The notes under the pieces are model-generated. The model was not told where the DNA came from and did not search any database. It was given only the letters and a program-made list of their open reading frames with translations. From a bacterium (GTDB lineage: Bacteria; SZUA-182; DTGQ01): DNA of 64,000 nt. The number at the start of each line of letters is the position of its first letter. Position 1 is the first letter of the stretch. Made by a program: the position numbers and the translations under genes. Below are positions 21,103 through 30,438 of this stretch, in pieces. The stretch spans positions 1 through 64,000 of the forward strand of contig JAILZY010000011.1 of the NCBI GenBank assembly GCA_023512255.1, read 5' to 3'.

Positions 21103-21975
21103 ATGTCAGAGCGTATATCTAAGCGGGTATCTATTATAAAGATGAAAAAAATAACTACCGTATTATTGATTATGGCTTGTTTAATCCTGGGCAGTGCGGG
21201 AGAGGGGGTGCAGGCCGGAGCCCTAGATTCTTTCAAGGATGAGAAGGGAGTATTAAAAATAGCTGGTGGTACAGCCCATATCCCAGTGATGCAAGAGGTG
21301 GCTAAGCGGATTATGGAGATTAATCCAGAGATCCAGATAACCATTGCTGGTGGTGGCTCTGGGGTTGGAATCAAACAGGTAGGGGAAGGGCTGGTTCAGA
21401 TAGGTAATTCTGGACGAAAACCAACTGATGAGGAGATCCAAAAGTATAATCTCAAAATGTTCCAGTGGGCCCTTGATGGCGTAGGTATTATTGTTCATCC
21501 TGATAATAAAGTTAGAAATCTGACCAAAGCCCAGGTTATAGATATCTTCTCAGGCAAGATCGACAATTGGAAACTCGTTGGCGGTCCAGATAAAGGGATC
21601 AATGTCTACACCAGAGATGAGGCCAGCGGCACCCGTGAAGTTTTTTGGGAAAAGGCTTTGGATAAGGGAGCGATTAGTCCAAAAGCTAATTTCGTCGCCT
21701 CAAACGGAGCCATGAAATCAGCCATATCAAAGGATCCTTATGGCATAGGATATGTTTCCGTTGGCCATATTGATGAGACGGTAGCTCCGGTTGCTTTCGA
21801 TGGAGTGTTGCCGACTCTGGATAATGTGAAACAGGGTAAGTATACTATTAGTCGAGGGCTTTATAGTAATACTAAGGGAGAGCCTTCAGGGTTGACTAAA
21901 AAATTTATTGATTATCTTTTTACGCCCGAAGGTCAAAAAATCGTTGAAAGTAATGGCTTTATCTCAATCAAATGA
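21103..21975 (+). CDS. pstS: PstS-like anion-binding protein of an ABC importer
   Basis: The 290-residue protein has a signal peptide (KKITTVLLIMACLILGSAG). The periplasmic fold shows GGTAHIPVMQEVAKR, AGGGSGVGIKQV, and the signature RDEASGTREVFWEKAL. This is the PstS family. The binding-loop sequence differs from classical PstS (IGNSGRKPTDEE for the usual ASR(P/K)). A strong AAGGAGAG box supports the ATG at 21103, though ATG 21142 is also possible. The stop overlaps pstC. Phosphate is the default ligand; a related oxyanion is possible given the selenium context. Confidence 0.85.
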   Translation: MSERISKRVSIIKMKKITTVLLIMACLILGSAGEGVQAGALDSFKDEKGVLKIAGGTAHIPVMQEVAKRIMEINPEIQITIAGGGSGVGIKQVGEGLVQIGNSGRKPTDEEIQKYNLKMFQWALDGVGIIVHPDNKVRNLTKAQVIDIFSGKIDNWKLVGGPDKGINVYTRDEASGTREVFWEKALDKGAISPKANFVASNGAMKSAISKDPYGIGYVSVGHIDETVAPVAFDGVLPTLDNVKQGKYTISRGLYSNTKGEPSGLTKKFIDYLFTPEGQKIVESNGFISIK

Positions 21976-22835
21976 TCAATATCCCCGAAAAGGCGGCTGA
22001 GAAATTATTTCTTCTGCCGACAGTGATTAGTATTGCTATAACTATCGGTATATTTGGATTTATGCTCCTGCTGGGCCTTCCTCTGATCATCAGAGGAGGG
22101 CATTTTTTAAATCTACTGGCTCAGTCGTGGGCGCCAGGTTCTGGTTTATACGGCATTTATCCTATGATCGTGGGGAGTCTGAGCATTGCCAGTTTGAGTC
22201 TTGTCTTTGCCTTTCCGCTGAGTTTGGGATGTTCTGTCCTGATTAGTGTAGTTGGCCATGAGGTCTTCGGTCGCTTCTTGAGAGGAGTAGTTCAGCTCAT
22301 GACCGGCATACCTACGGTTATTTATGGATTTGTGGGTGTTTTTCTGCTGGTTCCCAGAATAAGAGAAATATTTCAACGCGGCTCTGGAATGTGTATTCTG
22401 TCTGCTTCACTGATGCTGGCAGTGCTAATTTCTCCGACCATGATTCTCTTTTTTACCGACAGCTTTGATCATGTCCCCAAATCCTATGGCCAGGCTGCTG
22501 AGGCCTTAGGGGCGAGCAAGGGGCAAAAATTCCTTTACGTCACGCTACCCTGTGCCTGGCGGGGTGTGCTGACCGGGCTCATCCTGGCAGGGGGCAGAGC
22601 CCTTGGAGATACCCTTATCGCCTTGATGCTTGCTGGGAATGCGATTCAGATTCCTGGCTCTGTTTTAGACTCAGCCAGAACATTAACCTCTCACATAGCC
22701 TTAGTGTTTGCTGCCGACTATGAAAGCCTGGAATTTAAATCGATATTTGCCTGTGGAATGTCGCTCTACCTATTGGCGACTTTGCTTGTCTTGGGGGCCA
22801 GGGGCCTATGGCATAGGAATGAAGGAGAAAAATAA
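21972..22835 (+). CDS. pstC: PstC-like permease
   Basis: The 287-residue inner-membrane protein has about six transmembrane segments. The permease loop EALGASKGQKFLYVTLPCAWRGVLTGLILAGGRALGDT lies near residues 175-215. It overlaps the pstS stop by four bases and is followed ten bases later by pstA, so S, C, A and B form one operon. Confidence 0.88.
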   Translation: MINIPEKAAEKLFLLPTVISIAITIGIFGFMLLLGLPLIIRGGHFLNLLAQSWAPGSGLYGIYPMIVGSLSIASLSLVFAFPLSLGCSVLISVVGHEVFGRFLRGVVQLMTGIPTVIYGFVGVFLLVPRIREIFQRGSGMCILSASLMLAVLISPTMILFFTDSFDHVPKSYGQAAEALGASKGQKFLYVTLPCAWRGVLTGLILAGGRALGDTLIALMLAGNAIQIPGSVLDSARTLTSHIALVFAADYESLEFKSIFACGMSLYLLATLLVLGARGLWHRNEGEK

Positions 22836-22844
22836 GGGAGAAAA

Positions 22845-23729
22845 ATGATGAATCGGCTCGGTGAGAAACTGCTTATCGCCTTTTCGTGGATCAGCGGGAT
22901 AACCCTAGTCAGCGTTGTTTTTTTCATAGTTGGCCATTTGATTTTCAAAGGCATAAGAGCCATAAATCTTAAGCTTATCTTTGGTGAAACCAGACCCCTT
23001 GATGCGCTCCTGCTCAGGAAACAGGTCTTTCACGGCCTATTTCCAGCTATGATGGGGACCTTTCTGTTAGTTGTTTTATCGGTCGGTTTGGCAGCTCCAG
23101 TTGGCCTGGCCTCGGGTATTTATCTGGCAGAGTATGCCCAGGGTAAGGTGAGAAAAATAGTTAATTTCTTTTTTGATATTCTGGCCACCATTCCCTCGAT
23201 TGTCATAGGTCTTACTGGATTTTCTGTGGCTGTTTTTCTACACCAGCACTATTCTAAGCAGATCTATCCTTGTCTTTTAATCTCTAGTCTATCACTCTCT
23301 TTTCTAGTTTTACCCTATATTATCCGCAGCACTCAGGTTTCTCTGGAGAGTCTGCCCTTGAATACACGCCTGACAGCCTTGGCGCTTGGGGGCACAAGAG
23401 TGCAAAATATTTTATATGTTCTTGTCCCTCAATCTCTCTCAGGCATTTTAAGTGGTCTTATTCTGGCCATTGGCCGATGCGCTGAAGATACTGCAGTGAT
23501 CATGCTCACTGGTGTAGTGGCCACAGCCGGCTTGCCTAGATCTGTGCTCGCACCATATGAAGCTCTTCCATTTTACATCTACTATATTTCCTCTGAATAT
23601 TCGAGCCCAGAGGAACTTTTGACTGGATACGGCGCCTCGATCATCCTCTTAATTATCTGTATGACATTATTTTTATTTGCTTTTATTGTTAAGCGGCGGA
23701 TAATCTGGCAGACTTTTTATCATCTTTGA
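22845..23729 (+). CDS. pstA: PstA-like permease
   Basis: The 294-residue inner-membrane protein has a typical PstA layout. There is a long periplasmic loop after the first helix, AAPVGLASGIYLAEYAQG, then LALGGTRVQNILYVLVPQSLSGILSGLILAIGRCAEDTAV as the ATPase-coupling loop (described in two parts). It would form a heterodimer with PstC. ATG codons at 22845 and 22848 are both possible starts. Confidence 0.87.
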   Translation: MMNRLGEKLLIAFSWISGITLVSVVFFIVGHLIFKGIRAINLKLIFGETRPLDALLLRKQVFHGLFPAMMGTFLLVVLSVGLAAPVGLASGIYLAEYAQGKVRKIVNFFFDILATIPSIVIGLTGFSVAVFLHQHYSKQIYPCLLISSLSLSFLVLPYIIRSTQVSLESLPLNTRLTALALGGTRVQNILYVLVPQSLSGILSGLILAIGRCAEDTAVIMLTGVVATAGLPRSVLAPYEALPFYIYYISSEYSSPEELLTGYGASIILLIICMTLFLFAFIVKRRIIWQTFYHL

Positions 23730-23744
23730 CAAGAGGTCCTTTTG

Positions 23745-24476
23745 ATGAATAAGCCAGTAAAAATAAGAACTACAAACTTGTGTTTTTCATACTATAATCA
23801 CCCTGTCCTTCAGGATGTTACGCTCCAGTTTTTTGAAAATTCTCTTACTGCTATTGTTGGCCCCTCCGGGGTCGGCAAATCAACTTTTCTGATGACTCTC
23901 AATCGATTATGGGAAGAAATCCCCGGGGCTCGGATGAAAGGTAGGATAGAAATTAAATTCAACGGAAGCTTTCATGATATTTATGCTCGATCTTATTCTC
24001 TGCCGCAATTGCGGCGAGCAGTGGGGATGGTTTTTCAGGTGCCTAATCCCTTACCAATGAGTATTTTTAAAAATATTGCTCTTCCCTTGAAACTGGCTGG
24101 TATAAGAGACCGAAGTCTTATCAGTTATAAAGTGGAGCAAGCTCTCAAGAGAGCCTATCTGTGGGAGGAGGTCAAGGATCGGCTGACCGACAGTGCTCTT
24201 AAGCTATCCGGTGGACAGCAGCAGCGTCTTTGTATTGCCCGAGCCCTGATTTTAGAACCTGAGGTTTTGCTTGTCGATGAGCCTACTTCATCCTTGGACG
24301 GCAAAGCCGCATCTGTGATTGAGGAGTTATTACTCAGCCTGCGAGAGCACTGCACCATCCTAGCAGTTTCCCATTATTGGGACCAGGTGAAGAGGATTGC
24401 TGATGTCGTAGTTGAACTGTCAAATAGTCATCATCAGTCAAATATTTATCATCATCAAAAGCCTCAGCCTGTCTAA
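23745..24476 (+). CDS. pstB: PstB-like ATPase
   Basis: The 243-residue ABC ATPase shows Walker A GPSGVGKST (about 37-45), the Q-loop GMVFQVPNPLPMSIF typical of PstB, signature LSGGQQQRLCIARAL and Walker B VLLVDEPTSSLD. The track start (TTG 23742) is replaced by the ATG at 23745. The C-terminus ends in a His/Gln-rich tail that PstB lacks. No phoU follows, unlike most phosphate operons. Confidence 0.88.
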   Translation: MNKPVKIRTTNLCFSYYNHPVLQDVTLQFFENSLTAIVGPSGVGKSTFLMTLNRLWEEIPGARMKGRIEIKFNGSFHDIYARSYSLPQLRRAVGMVFQVPNPLPMSIFKNIALPLKLAGIRDRSLISYKVEQALKRAYLWEEVKDRLTDSALKLSGGQQQRLCIARALILEPEVLLVDEPTSSLDGKAASVIEELLLSLREHCTILAVSHYWDQVKRIADVVVELSNSHHQSNIYHHQKPQPV

Positions 24477-24539
24477 AGAGCAGGATATTAAGATAATCTG
24501 AAGAGCATGATATTAAAATAAGATTAAGGATTTCCCACT

Positions 24540-25463
24540 ATGAATATCGATCTCCATCACCTTGAGGTTTTCTGCAGGTGCGCTGAGTTAGGCAGCTTCT
24601 CACAGGCCGCGGCCTCACTTGGCATCAGGCAGTCCACAATTAGCGCCCACATCAAAGCGGTTGAATCTGAACTTGGCACTCAGGTTTTTGACCGCCGCAA
24701 AGGCCGTATTCATCTTACTCCAGCCGGCGAAATTCTATACCGGCAGGGATTGAAGGTTATCGCCTGCCGCAAGGAAGCCTTGGGTGAGGTCAGCCGCTTT
24801 TTGGGCAGAATTGAGGGCAAAATCTCCTTGGCCGCGAGTACGATTCCAGCCTCCTACATTTTGCCTGAAATCATTGCTGGTTTTATTAAAATTTACCCAA
24901 AAGTCATGGTACACATGGCTACAGGAAATACGAGCAGTGTTTTCCATGATCTGTCTTTGGGGAAAATAGAGCTTGGCGCAGTAGGTAGCTCGCCTGATGA
25001 GCGGCAATTTGCCTCTTGTATCTTAGGTAATGATGAGCTTGTGCTCGCCTACTCTCCTGTTCATTTTCCACATATACCTAAAGAGCCGACTCTAGCCCAG
25101 GCGATAGAGTTTCCTCTAATTCTGAGGGAGAAGGGATCAGGGACCAGGCGCCTTTTTGAGAACGTATTGTCCCAGATGAATCTTACTCAAGATAGGATTA
25201 AAGTTGTCGCTGAGATGGGCAGCCTCGAGGCGATAAAGCGGGCTGTTATGGCAGGCCTTGGCATCTCATTTATCCCTAAGACTGCTCTTTTATTTGAACT
25301 AGAGGGGAGGAGTATAGGGGCTGCTACACTCTCTGATGTTCAAATTACCCGCAATTTCTATCTGGCTCGCCTCTTGTGGAAAACTCTCTCTCCGCCAGCT
25401 CAGGCTTTTTGGGATCTAGTGAGCAATTCAGCTGATAAGTGCCGATCATTAAAAATTTTATAA
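24540..25463 (+). CDS. LysR-family regulator, probably of selenium or anion metabolism
   Basis: The 307-residue protein has the LysR helix-turn-helix (residues 3-60: LEVFCRCAELGSFSQAAASL, then RQSTISAHIKAVE) and a co-inducer domain (about 90-295) of the CysB/CysL type. It follows the transporter by 64 bases on the same strand, so it may control that operon. A LysR group has been annotated as selenium-metabolism-associated and this protein resembles it; I hold that as probable, not certain. Confidence 0.82.
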   Translation: MNIDLHHLEVFCRCAELGSFSQAAASLGIRQSTISAHIKAVESELGTQVFDRRKGRIHLTPAGEILYRQGLKVIACRKEALGEVSRFLGRIEGKISLAASTIPASYILPEIIAGFIKIYPKVMVHMATGNTSSVFHDLSLGKIELGAVGSSPDERQFASCILGNDELVLAYSPVHFPHIPKEPTLAQAIEFPLILREKGSGTRRLFENVLSQMNLTQDRIKVVAEMGSLEAIKRAVMAGLGISFIPKTALLFELEGRSIGAATLSDVQITRNFYLARLLWKTLSPPAQAFWDLVSNSADKCRSLKIL

Positions 25464-25608
25464 CTTGAAAAATTTTATAACTTGCCATTTTTATTACTCT
25501 AAATTACCTAATCACTCTGAATCATTACCCCATCACTCTGAATCACCTCGAATCATACCTCGAATCATACATGGAAGATTTTAGTAAACTCGCCTCTTTA
25601 AAATTTAG

Positions 25609-25731
25609 TGGTTCTTTCGCTAAGTGCGTAATACAAGTGCGCAGCAGATTAATTACGCTATCAACTGTAGGTGCGACCTTAGGTCCGCCCAGCTTGCGCA
25701 CTTTATTAGCGAAAAGACCTCTTAAAGACCA
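25609..25731. mobile_element. MITE-like element family 2, copy 4
   Basis: The left end is TGGTTCTTTCGCTAAGTGCG and the right end GCGCACTTTATTAGCGAAAAGACC, plus a short extra TCTTAAAGACCA. It is flanked by TTTAG (25604-25608, 25732-25736). The centre contains GTAGGTGCGACCTTAGGTCCGCC. Confidence 0.8.
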
Positions 25732-25736
25732 TTTAG

Positions 25737-26162
25737 TCACTTAAGGGTAAAGATTTTCGCTATTGTGTCGCTATTGTGAATAAAATTTCATTCGTTTTTT
25801 AATTTAACTTATTAATTTAATTAATATTTTAACTCCAGTTGCAAAAATTTTCATAGATAAAATCATTATTTTTATTCTTTTAGTTGCTATTTTTCACTTC
25901 TTTTCTCTTTTTTTCCTTTCTTATCAATTCAAAATTTATTTTTTATGCTAGTTGTCTTCATATTTCAATCAGTAAATTATAAAAATATCTTATTGGTATC
26001 TTATTTGCAAGATATAAATAGGTTATAAAAATTACTCAATATTTAGGTTATATTTTGAAGATAAAAGCTCACAAGTGGCTACCTTAAGATACATTATCTT
26101 ATCGAGATAGCCTAATAAACTTTAGCGGAATAGATACGGGATAGATAACGACATTATAAACT
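25737..26162. other. long AT-rich leader of the polysaccharide operon
   Basis: About 430 bases without a gene, very AT-rich. I see no clear promoter pair and no recognisable riboswitch. Small duplications such as GTGTCGCTATTGTG are present. It likely contains the regulatory region of the export genes. Confidence 0.4.
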
Positions 26163-27128
26163 ATGCTCTTATTGGAAAAAGGTATTGGAGGGAAAAGTCT
26201 GTTAGACATCGTAAAAGTAGTTCATCTGACCAAAGGGATAATTTCTCTTTTTTGGGGGGCTTTCTTATCCATTTTTATACTTTTTTTACCTGGCCGTGTT
26301 TGGGCGATACAGAACTCTTATAAGGTAGGAACAGAAGACGTATTATCCATTACTGTTTGGGGCGAGCCTGAACTGGATAAGACTGTAGTTGTTGCTCAGG
26401 ACGGGACAATCAATTATCCACTGCTAGGAAACATTGCGGTTGCTGGTTATACGGTCAAAGAGATCGATGAGCTGATTACCCGGCTATTGGCTGCGGATTA
26501 TTTGGTAAATCCCCAAGTTGATGTCATGGTTAAGGAATATCGAAGTCAGAAGGTATTAGTTTTGGGAGAGGTTTTACGCCCTGGTCTCTATATCCTTACC
26601 GGGCCGACCTCCCTTCTGGAAATTATCTCCATGGCTGGTGGGGTGAGTGATAAGGTGGGCAATCAGGTAAGTATCCTTCGATCTCCTGTTGAGGATAGGA
26701 AAATCAAAGATAATAAACACGCTTCCAAAGCCATAGAGGAGAAAGAGGCTAAATCTATTTTAATTGACCTTGAAGAATTGCTCAAAGGAAGGGATCTAGC
26801 CAAAAATATTTACCTTGAGCCAGGGGACATCGTTTTTTTAGCTGGCAAAAAGGACACCAATATCTCGGAGCAGCAAGTATATATTTCTGGCCGGGTACAG
26901 AAGCCTGGCGCTTATGAATATCAAAAGGGGCTGACGGCTCTAAATGCCTGCATTATGGCTGGAGGTTTTGATAAGTCCGCAGCCTCGAATCGGACTATTT
27001 TGACCCGCAATTTCGCTGGGCAGCAGCAGATATTTAAAATTAATCTTGACTTAGTCAAAGAAGGAAAGCGCCCGGATATTCAATTGCAGCCTGGAGATCG
27101 TCTATTTGTGCCAGAGAGCTTCTGGTAA
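26163..27128 (+). CDS. outer-membrane polysaccharide export protein (Wza/BexD type, SLBB)
   Basis: The 321-residue protein has an N-terminal hydrophobic export segment (about 25-48). A Poly_export domain follows (YKVGTEDVLSITVWGEPELD, then VVAQDGTINYPLLGNI), with two SLBB domains (VLVLGEVLRPGLYILTGPTS and VYISGRVQKPGAYEYQKGLT). It forms the periplasmic/outer-membrane channel for surface polysaccharide. No lipobox Cys is seen. It is the first gene of the export block, followed by the chain-length regulator. Confidence 0.9.
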   Translation: MLLLEKGIGGKSLLDIVKVVHLTKGIISLFWGAFLSIFILFLPGRVWAIQNSYKVGTEDVLSITVWGEPELDKTVVVAQDGTINYPLLGNIAVAGYTVKEIDELITRLLAADYLVNPQVDVMVKEYRSQKVLVLGEVLRPGLYILTGPTSLLEIISMAGGVSDKVGNQVSILRSPVEDRKIKDNKHASKAIEEKEAKSILIDLEELLKGRDLAKNIYLEPGDIVFLAGKKDTNISEQQVYISGRVQKPGAYEYQKGLTALNACIMAGGFDKSAASNRTILTRNFAGQQQIFKINLDLVKEGKRPDIQLQPGDRLFVPESFW

Positions 27129-27221
27129 GAAGCCTAGGATAAAAATCTAAGAATCAAGAGAAGGTTTTAAGTTCTATAATTTTAAGTTCTATTAAGAAGG
27201 TTATAAGGAAGGTTCTAAATA

Positions 27222-28784
27222 ATGATGGACTTGCATTCAAAAGAGATCCATTTGCTCGACTATCTTTATCTTCTGCGCAAGCGAAAATGGTTCGTTTTGG
27301 CCAGTCTGCTCATAACGGTTACCACAGTTATTATCGGCAACTATGTCACTGCGCCCATTTATGAGGCTCATTCCCAACTGGTGATTGAAAAAGAGAATGC
27401 TAGGTCGGTGGTTAGTGGCCAGGAGCTTGAATATCTGGATTATGAGAGCTATCTGTCTGAGAGTCTGACCTTTAATACCCAGTTTAAAATGGTGGTCAGC
27501 TATCCTGTGCTTGAGCGGGTAGTCAGGAATCTACATCTAAAAGAGCGTGCTCTTGATCAGGAAAAACATCAGGCTGCTCGAGGTGGCCCAGTTTATTTCA
27601 AAAAGTTCATCCATGATAACATCACCAAGCTCCAAGAGCTTTTGAAAAGCTATGTTCCCTTTATAGATGAAAAAACAAAAGAGGCCTTCCCCCTGCCGAA
27701 CATTTCTCCTGAGCAGGCGGAGGAGCTAGAGATGATCGCTCTGGTTAATGACTTGAAGCAAAAAATTACTGCTGAGCAGGTCACAGACACCCGTTTGGTC
27801 AATATAACAGTCAGAGATGAGGACCCTGTCTGGGCGCAGAAGATAGCCAATGGAGTAGTGGATGCCTACATTGAATATGACCTCCATACCCGAGGTAGTG
27901 CCGCTCAGAAGTTTGTGGATTGGATCTTATCGCAAATCAATGACATGAAGCGAAAGTTAACTGAATCAGAGCAGGCTTTTTACCGTTTCAAGACCGAGAA
28001 TAAAATTTTCTCTTTGAGCGGAAAGCAGGGTATTGATACTCAAAAGATTGGCGAGTTAAGCGCCTCGTATATCAAGCTTCGAACAGAGCACATGGAGCTG
28101 AAGGCTAGGCTGGCTGAGCTAGAAAAAATCATGGCCAGGCGAAATGAGAAAATACTGAGTAGCCGACTGTTCGGTGATCCAGTTCTGGTAGATCTGAGCA
28201 AGGAGTTGACCGAGGCTCAGATTGAGTTGTATGACCTAAAAACTCGCTACAAGGACAAGCATCCCAAGGTAGCTAATCTGGCCAGTCGGGTAGAAATTCT
28301 GCGGAATGAATTCAATGATAAGTTGGAAAAAGTATATAAGAATCTTCTGATTGAGGATAGTATCCTTCAGTCTAGGGAGGAAGAGCTGCAGAAGGCCATC
28401 AAAAAGTATGAGGAAGATGCGCTTTTAACTAATCAGAACGAGCTTCGCTATGCGGTTCTGGAAAGGGAGGTTGAAACTAATAAAGGTCTTTATGAAATTA
28501 TGCTGAACAAATTGAAAGAAACCCAGATCAATGAAAGTTCAGGTAAATCAAACATCAGGCTCATTGAACCTGCTGACCTGCCGCGATCTCCTATCAGGCC
28601 TAGAAAGGCGCTAAATATCATCCTGGCAGTAATTGTCGGGCTTGTGTCCGGGGTAGGTTTGGCCTTTTTGATGGAATATATGGAAACTAACATTAAAACA
28701 GAAGAGGATGTGGAAATCTATCTTCGTCTGCCGGTGCTGGGAATCATACCAGAAGTAGAAAGGGTAAAAAATTATCATGAGTGA
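27222..28784 (+). CDS. polysaccharide chain-length regulator (Wzc N-terminal/GNVR type)
   Basis: The 520-residue inner-membrane protein carries the Wzz domain (LHSKEIHLLDYLYLLRKRKW with a TM at about 22-45), a long periplasmic coiled coil (about 250-430), a GNVR-type tail and a second TM (about 470-490, following PADLPRSPIRPRKALNII). It has no kinase domain, which is supplied by the next gene. The last codons overlap that gene by eight bases. Confidence 0.9.
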   Translation: MMDLHSKEIHLLDYLYLLRKRKWFVLASLLITVTTVIIGNYVTAPIYEAHSQLVIEKENARSVVSGQELEYLDYESYLSESLTFNTQFKMVVSYPVLERVVRNLHLKERALDQEKHQAARGGPVYFKKFIHDNITKLQELLKSYVPFIDEKTKEAFPLPNISPEQAEELEMIALVNDLKQKITAEQVTDTRLVNITVRDEDPVWAQKIANGVVDAYIEYDLHTRGSAAQKFVDWILSQINDMKRKLTESEQAFYRFKTENKIFSLSGKQGIDTQKIGELSASYIKLRTEHMELKARLAELEKIMARRNEKILSSRLFGDPVLVDLSKELTEAQIELYDLKTRYKDKHPKVANLASRVEILRNEFNDKLEKVYKNLLIEDSILQSREEELQKAIKKYEEDALLTNQNELRYAVLEREVETNKGLYEIMLNKLKETQINESSGKSNIRLIEPADLPRSPIRPRKALNIILAVIVGLVSGVGLAFLMEYMETNIKTEEDVEIYLRLPVLGIIPEVERVKNYHE

Positions 28785-30063
28785 GTCAGCTCGGGAAGAT
28801 CGTAAGAGAAATACTCATCTAGCCAGACGACCATACCCGTTGGTTTTAGGAAAGGATTTATCCCCTTCTTTTGCCGAATCTTATCGAACGGCCCAGACCA
28901 ATATTCACTATGCTCTAAACGGGAAATTCGGCAAACTCCTCCTGGTAACTAGCAGTCTCCCCCAAGAGGGGAAAACAACTACGGCCGTAAATTTGGCTTT
29001 GACTATGGCTGAGGGTGGACAGAGGGTACTTTTGGTAGACACAGACCTTAGAATCCCCTCGATATATAAAATCTTCGGTCATGATCGAAATCGAGGTTTG
29101 ACCAATATCCTGATGGAGATGTACGGTGCTGATTTGACTGGAGGAGACTTGTCTCAATATGGGCCTGGTGATTTGGTTTCTATCCTGGGAATCCAGGGGA
29201 AAAGCGGTCTTTTGAATATTTCAGCCAACGGGGATATTTACCATCTTATATTTCGGAATGGGAATCTGGTTGATGTTCAGTGGAAAAATCGTCCGGTGGA
29301 AGATCGGCTTGGATCGATACTGGTGGAAAGCGGTCGAATCACGGCAGATCAGCAGGCTCGGGCTCTAAAGAGACAGGTAGGTACGCAAAAAAAACTCGGC
29401 TCGATTCTGCTGAACATGAATCTTATTTCTCCCCAGGAGATCGAAGGGCCGCTGAAGCTACACTTGTCTGAAACCCTACAGCGTGTCTACTCTTTGAAAA
29501 GCGGTGCATTTTATTTTCAAGATAAGAGTCTGCCTGATGATTATCAGATCCTTGATCCTCATCAGGGAGGCAATGGTTTTTCTCTCTTCAACGGTATACG
29601 TGAGGTAGCTGTCGAGAAGAAAAACACTCCCTTTATTGATCAGAGAATATCTATGTATCTGCAGAATAGCCCGGTTGATAATTTGAAGGTTTTAAATTCT
29701 GGTCCGATTCCCTCTAACCCTATGGAGCTACTCGGGTCAAGAAGGCTATCGGAGCTAATCAATATTTTAAAGGAAAAGTTTGAGGTCATCATTTTTGATT
29801 CGCCTCCCCTGAATTCGGTCAGTGATGCTTGTATTCTTTCATCCCGGGTCGATGGAGTGATCCTGGTTGTGCGGGTGGGCCGGACAAATCGCCGTGGGGT
29901 GAAAAAGGCCAAGCAACACCTTGAGAATGCAGGGGCAAAAATTTGTGGAGTAATTCTCAATCGTCTGGATCTCAGAAAGGGCGGTTATTATTATAACTAT
30001 TACTACCGCTATTATTATAGCCATTACCAACAGCCCAAAAATGGCTCACGGGATGGGAAATAA
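28777..30063 (+). CDS. BY-kinase (CpsD type) with an inserted DUF4388 domain
   Basis: The 428-residue protein is a tyrosine autokinase controlling polysaccharide export. Walker A is SSLPQEGKTTTAVNLA (about 59-74), Walker A' VLLVDTDLR (about 84-92) and Walker B FEVIIFDSPP (about 335-344). Between A' and B, residues ~125-295 hold an extra domain reading DLVSILGIQGKSGLLNI and GSILVESGRITADQQ, which resembles DUF4388 (PatA-like). The C-terminus is a Tyr cluster (YYYNYYYRYYYSHY, about 404-417), the autophosphorylation tail. An ordinary CpsD is about 230-250 residues. Confidence 0.9.
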   Translation: MSESAREDRKRNTHLARRPYPLVLGKDLSPSFAESYRTAQTNIHYALNGKFGKLLLVTSSLPQEGKTTTAVNLALTMAEGGQRVLLVDTDLRIPSIYKIFGHDRNRGLTNILMEMYGADLTGGDLSQYGPGDLVSILGIQGKSGLLNISANGDIYHLIFRNGNLVDVQWKNRPVEDRLGSILVESGRITADQQARALKRQVGTQKKLGSILLNMNLISPQEIEGPLKLHLSETLQRVYSLKSGAFYFQDKSLPDDYQILDPHQGGNGFSLFNGIREVAVEKKNTPFIDQRISMYLQNSPVDNLKVLNSGPIPSNPMELLGSRRLSELINILKEKFEVIIFDSPPLNSVSDACILSSRVDGVILVVRVGRTNRRGVKKAKQHLENAGAKICGVILNRLDLRKGGYYYNYYYRYYYSHYQQPKNGSRDGK

Positions 30064-30121
30064 GAGCCCTTTTTTAAGCTGAAAAGAGCTGTTGTTTTTT
30101 GATTCGGCAAGAGAGCAAAAG

Positions 30122-30161
30122 GAGCCCAAGGGAGGCATCTTTTTCCTTATCTTTTGGGCTC
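30122..30161 (+). terminator. possible terminator after the kinase gene
   Basis: GAGCCCAA and TTGGGCTC pair across a 24-base loop, then GATAGAATTTTT follows. The large loop makes this uncertain. Confidence 0.35.
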
Positions 30162-30317
30162 GATAGAATTTTTGTCTCAAATTAATAAATTGACAATCAT
30201 TGATTATCAGAATCCTCAAAATCTGAAAGTAGGCACCTTAATCTTGGTACTGAGAGGGCGAAGCTATACTCATAATTTTCTTATTCATAATTTTTTGAGG
30301 CATAGTTATAGTTTTAG

Positions 30318-30420
30318 TGGCCCTTTGGCTAACAAAGCGCGCAATTTTGGCGACCACAGGGGGCCGTTCCTGTGATTGATTGGGTAATTTGATCTGCTAT
30401 CGCACTTGGTGAGAAAACTA
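30318..30420. mobile_element. MITE-like element family 2, degenerate copy 5
   Basis: The left end TGGCCCTTTGGCTAACAAAG follows TTTAG; the right end GGTGAGAAAACTA is worn and the target duplication is not intact. This is the oldest-looking member. Confidence 0.6.
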
Positions 30421-30438
30421 CTTCGGTACTTTTTTGAT

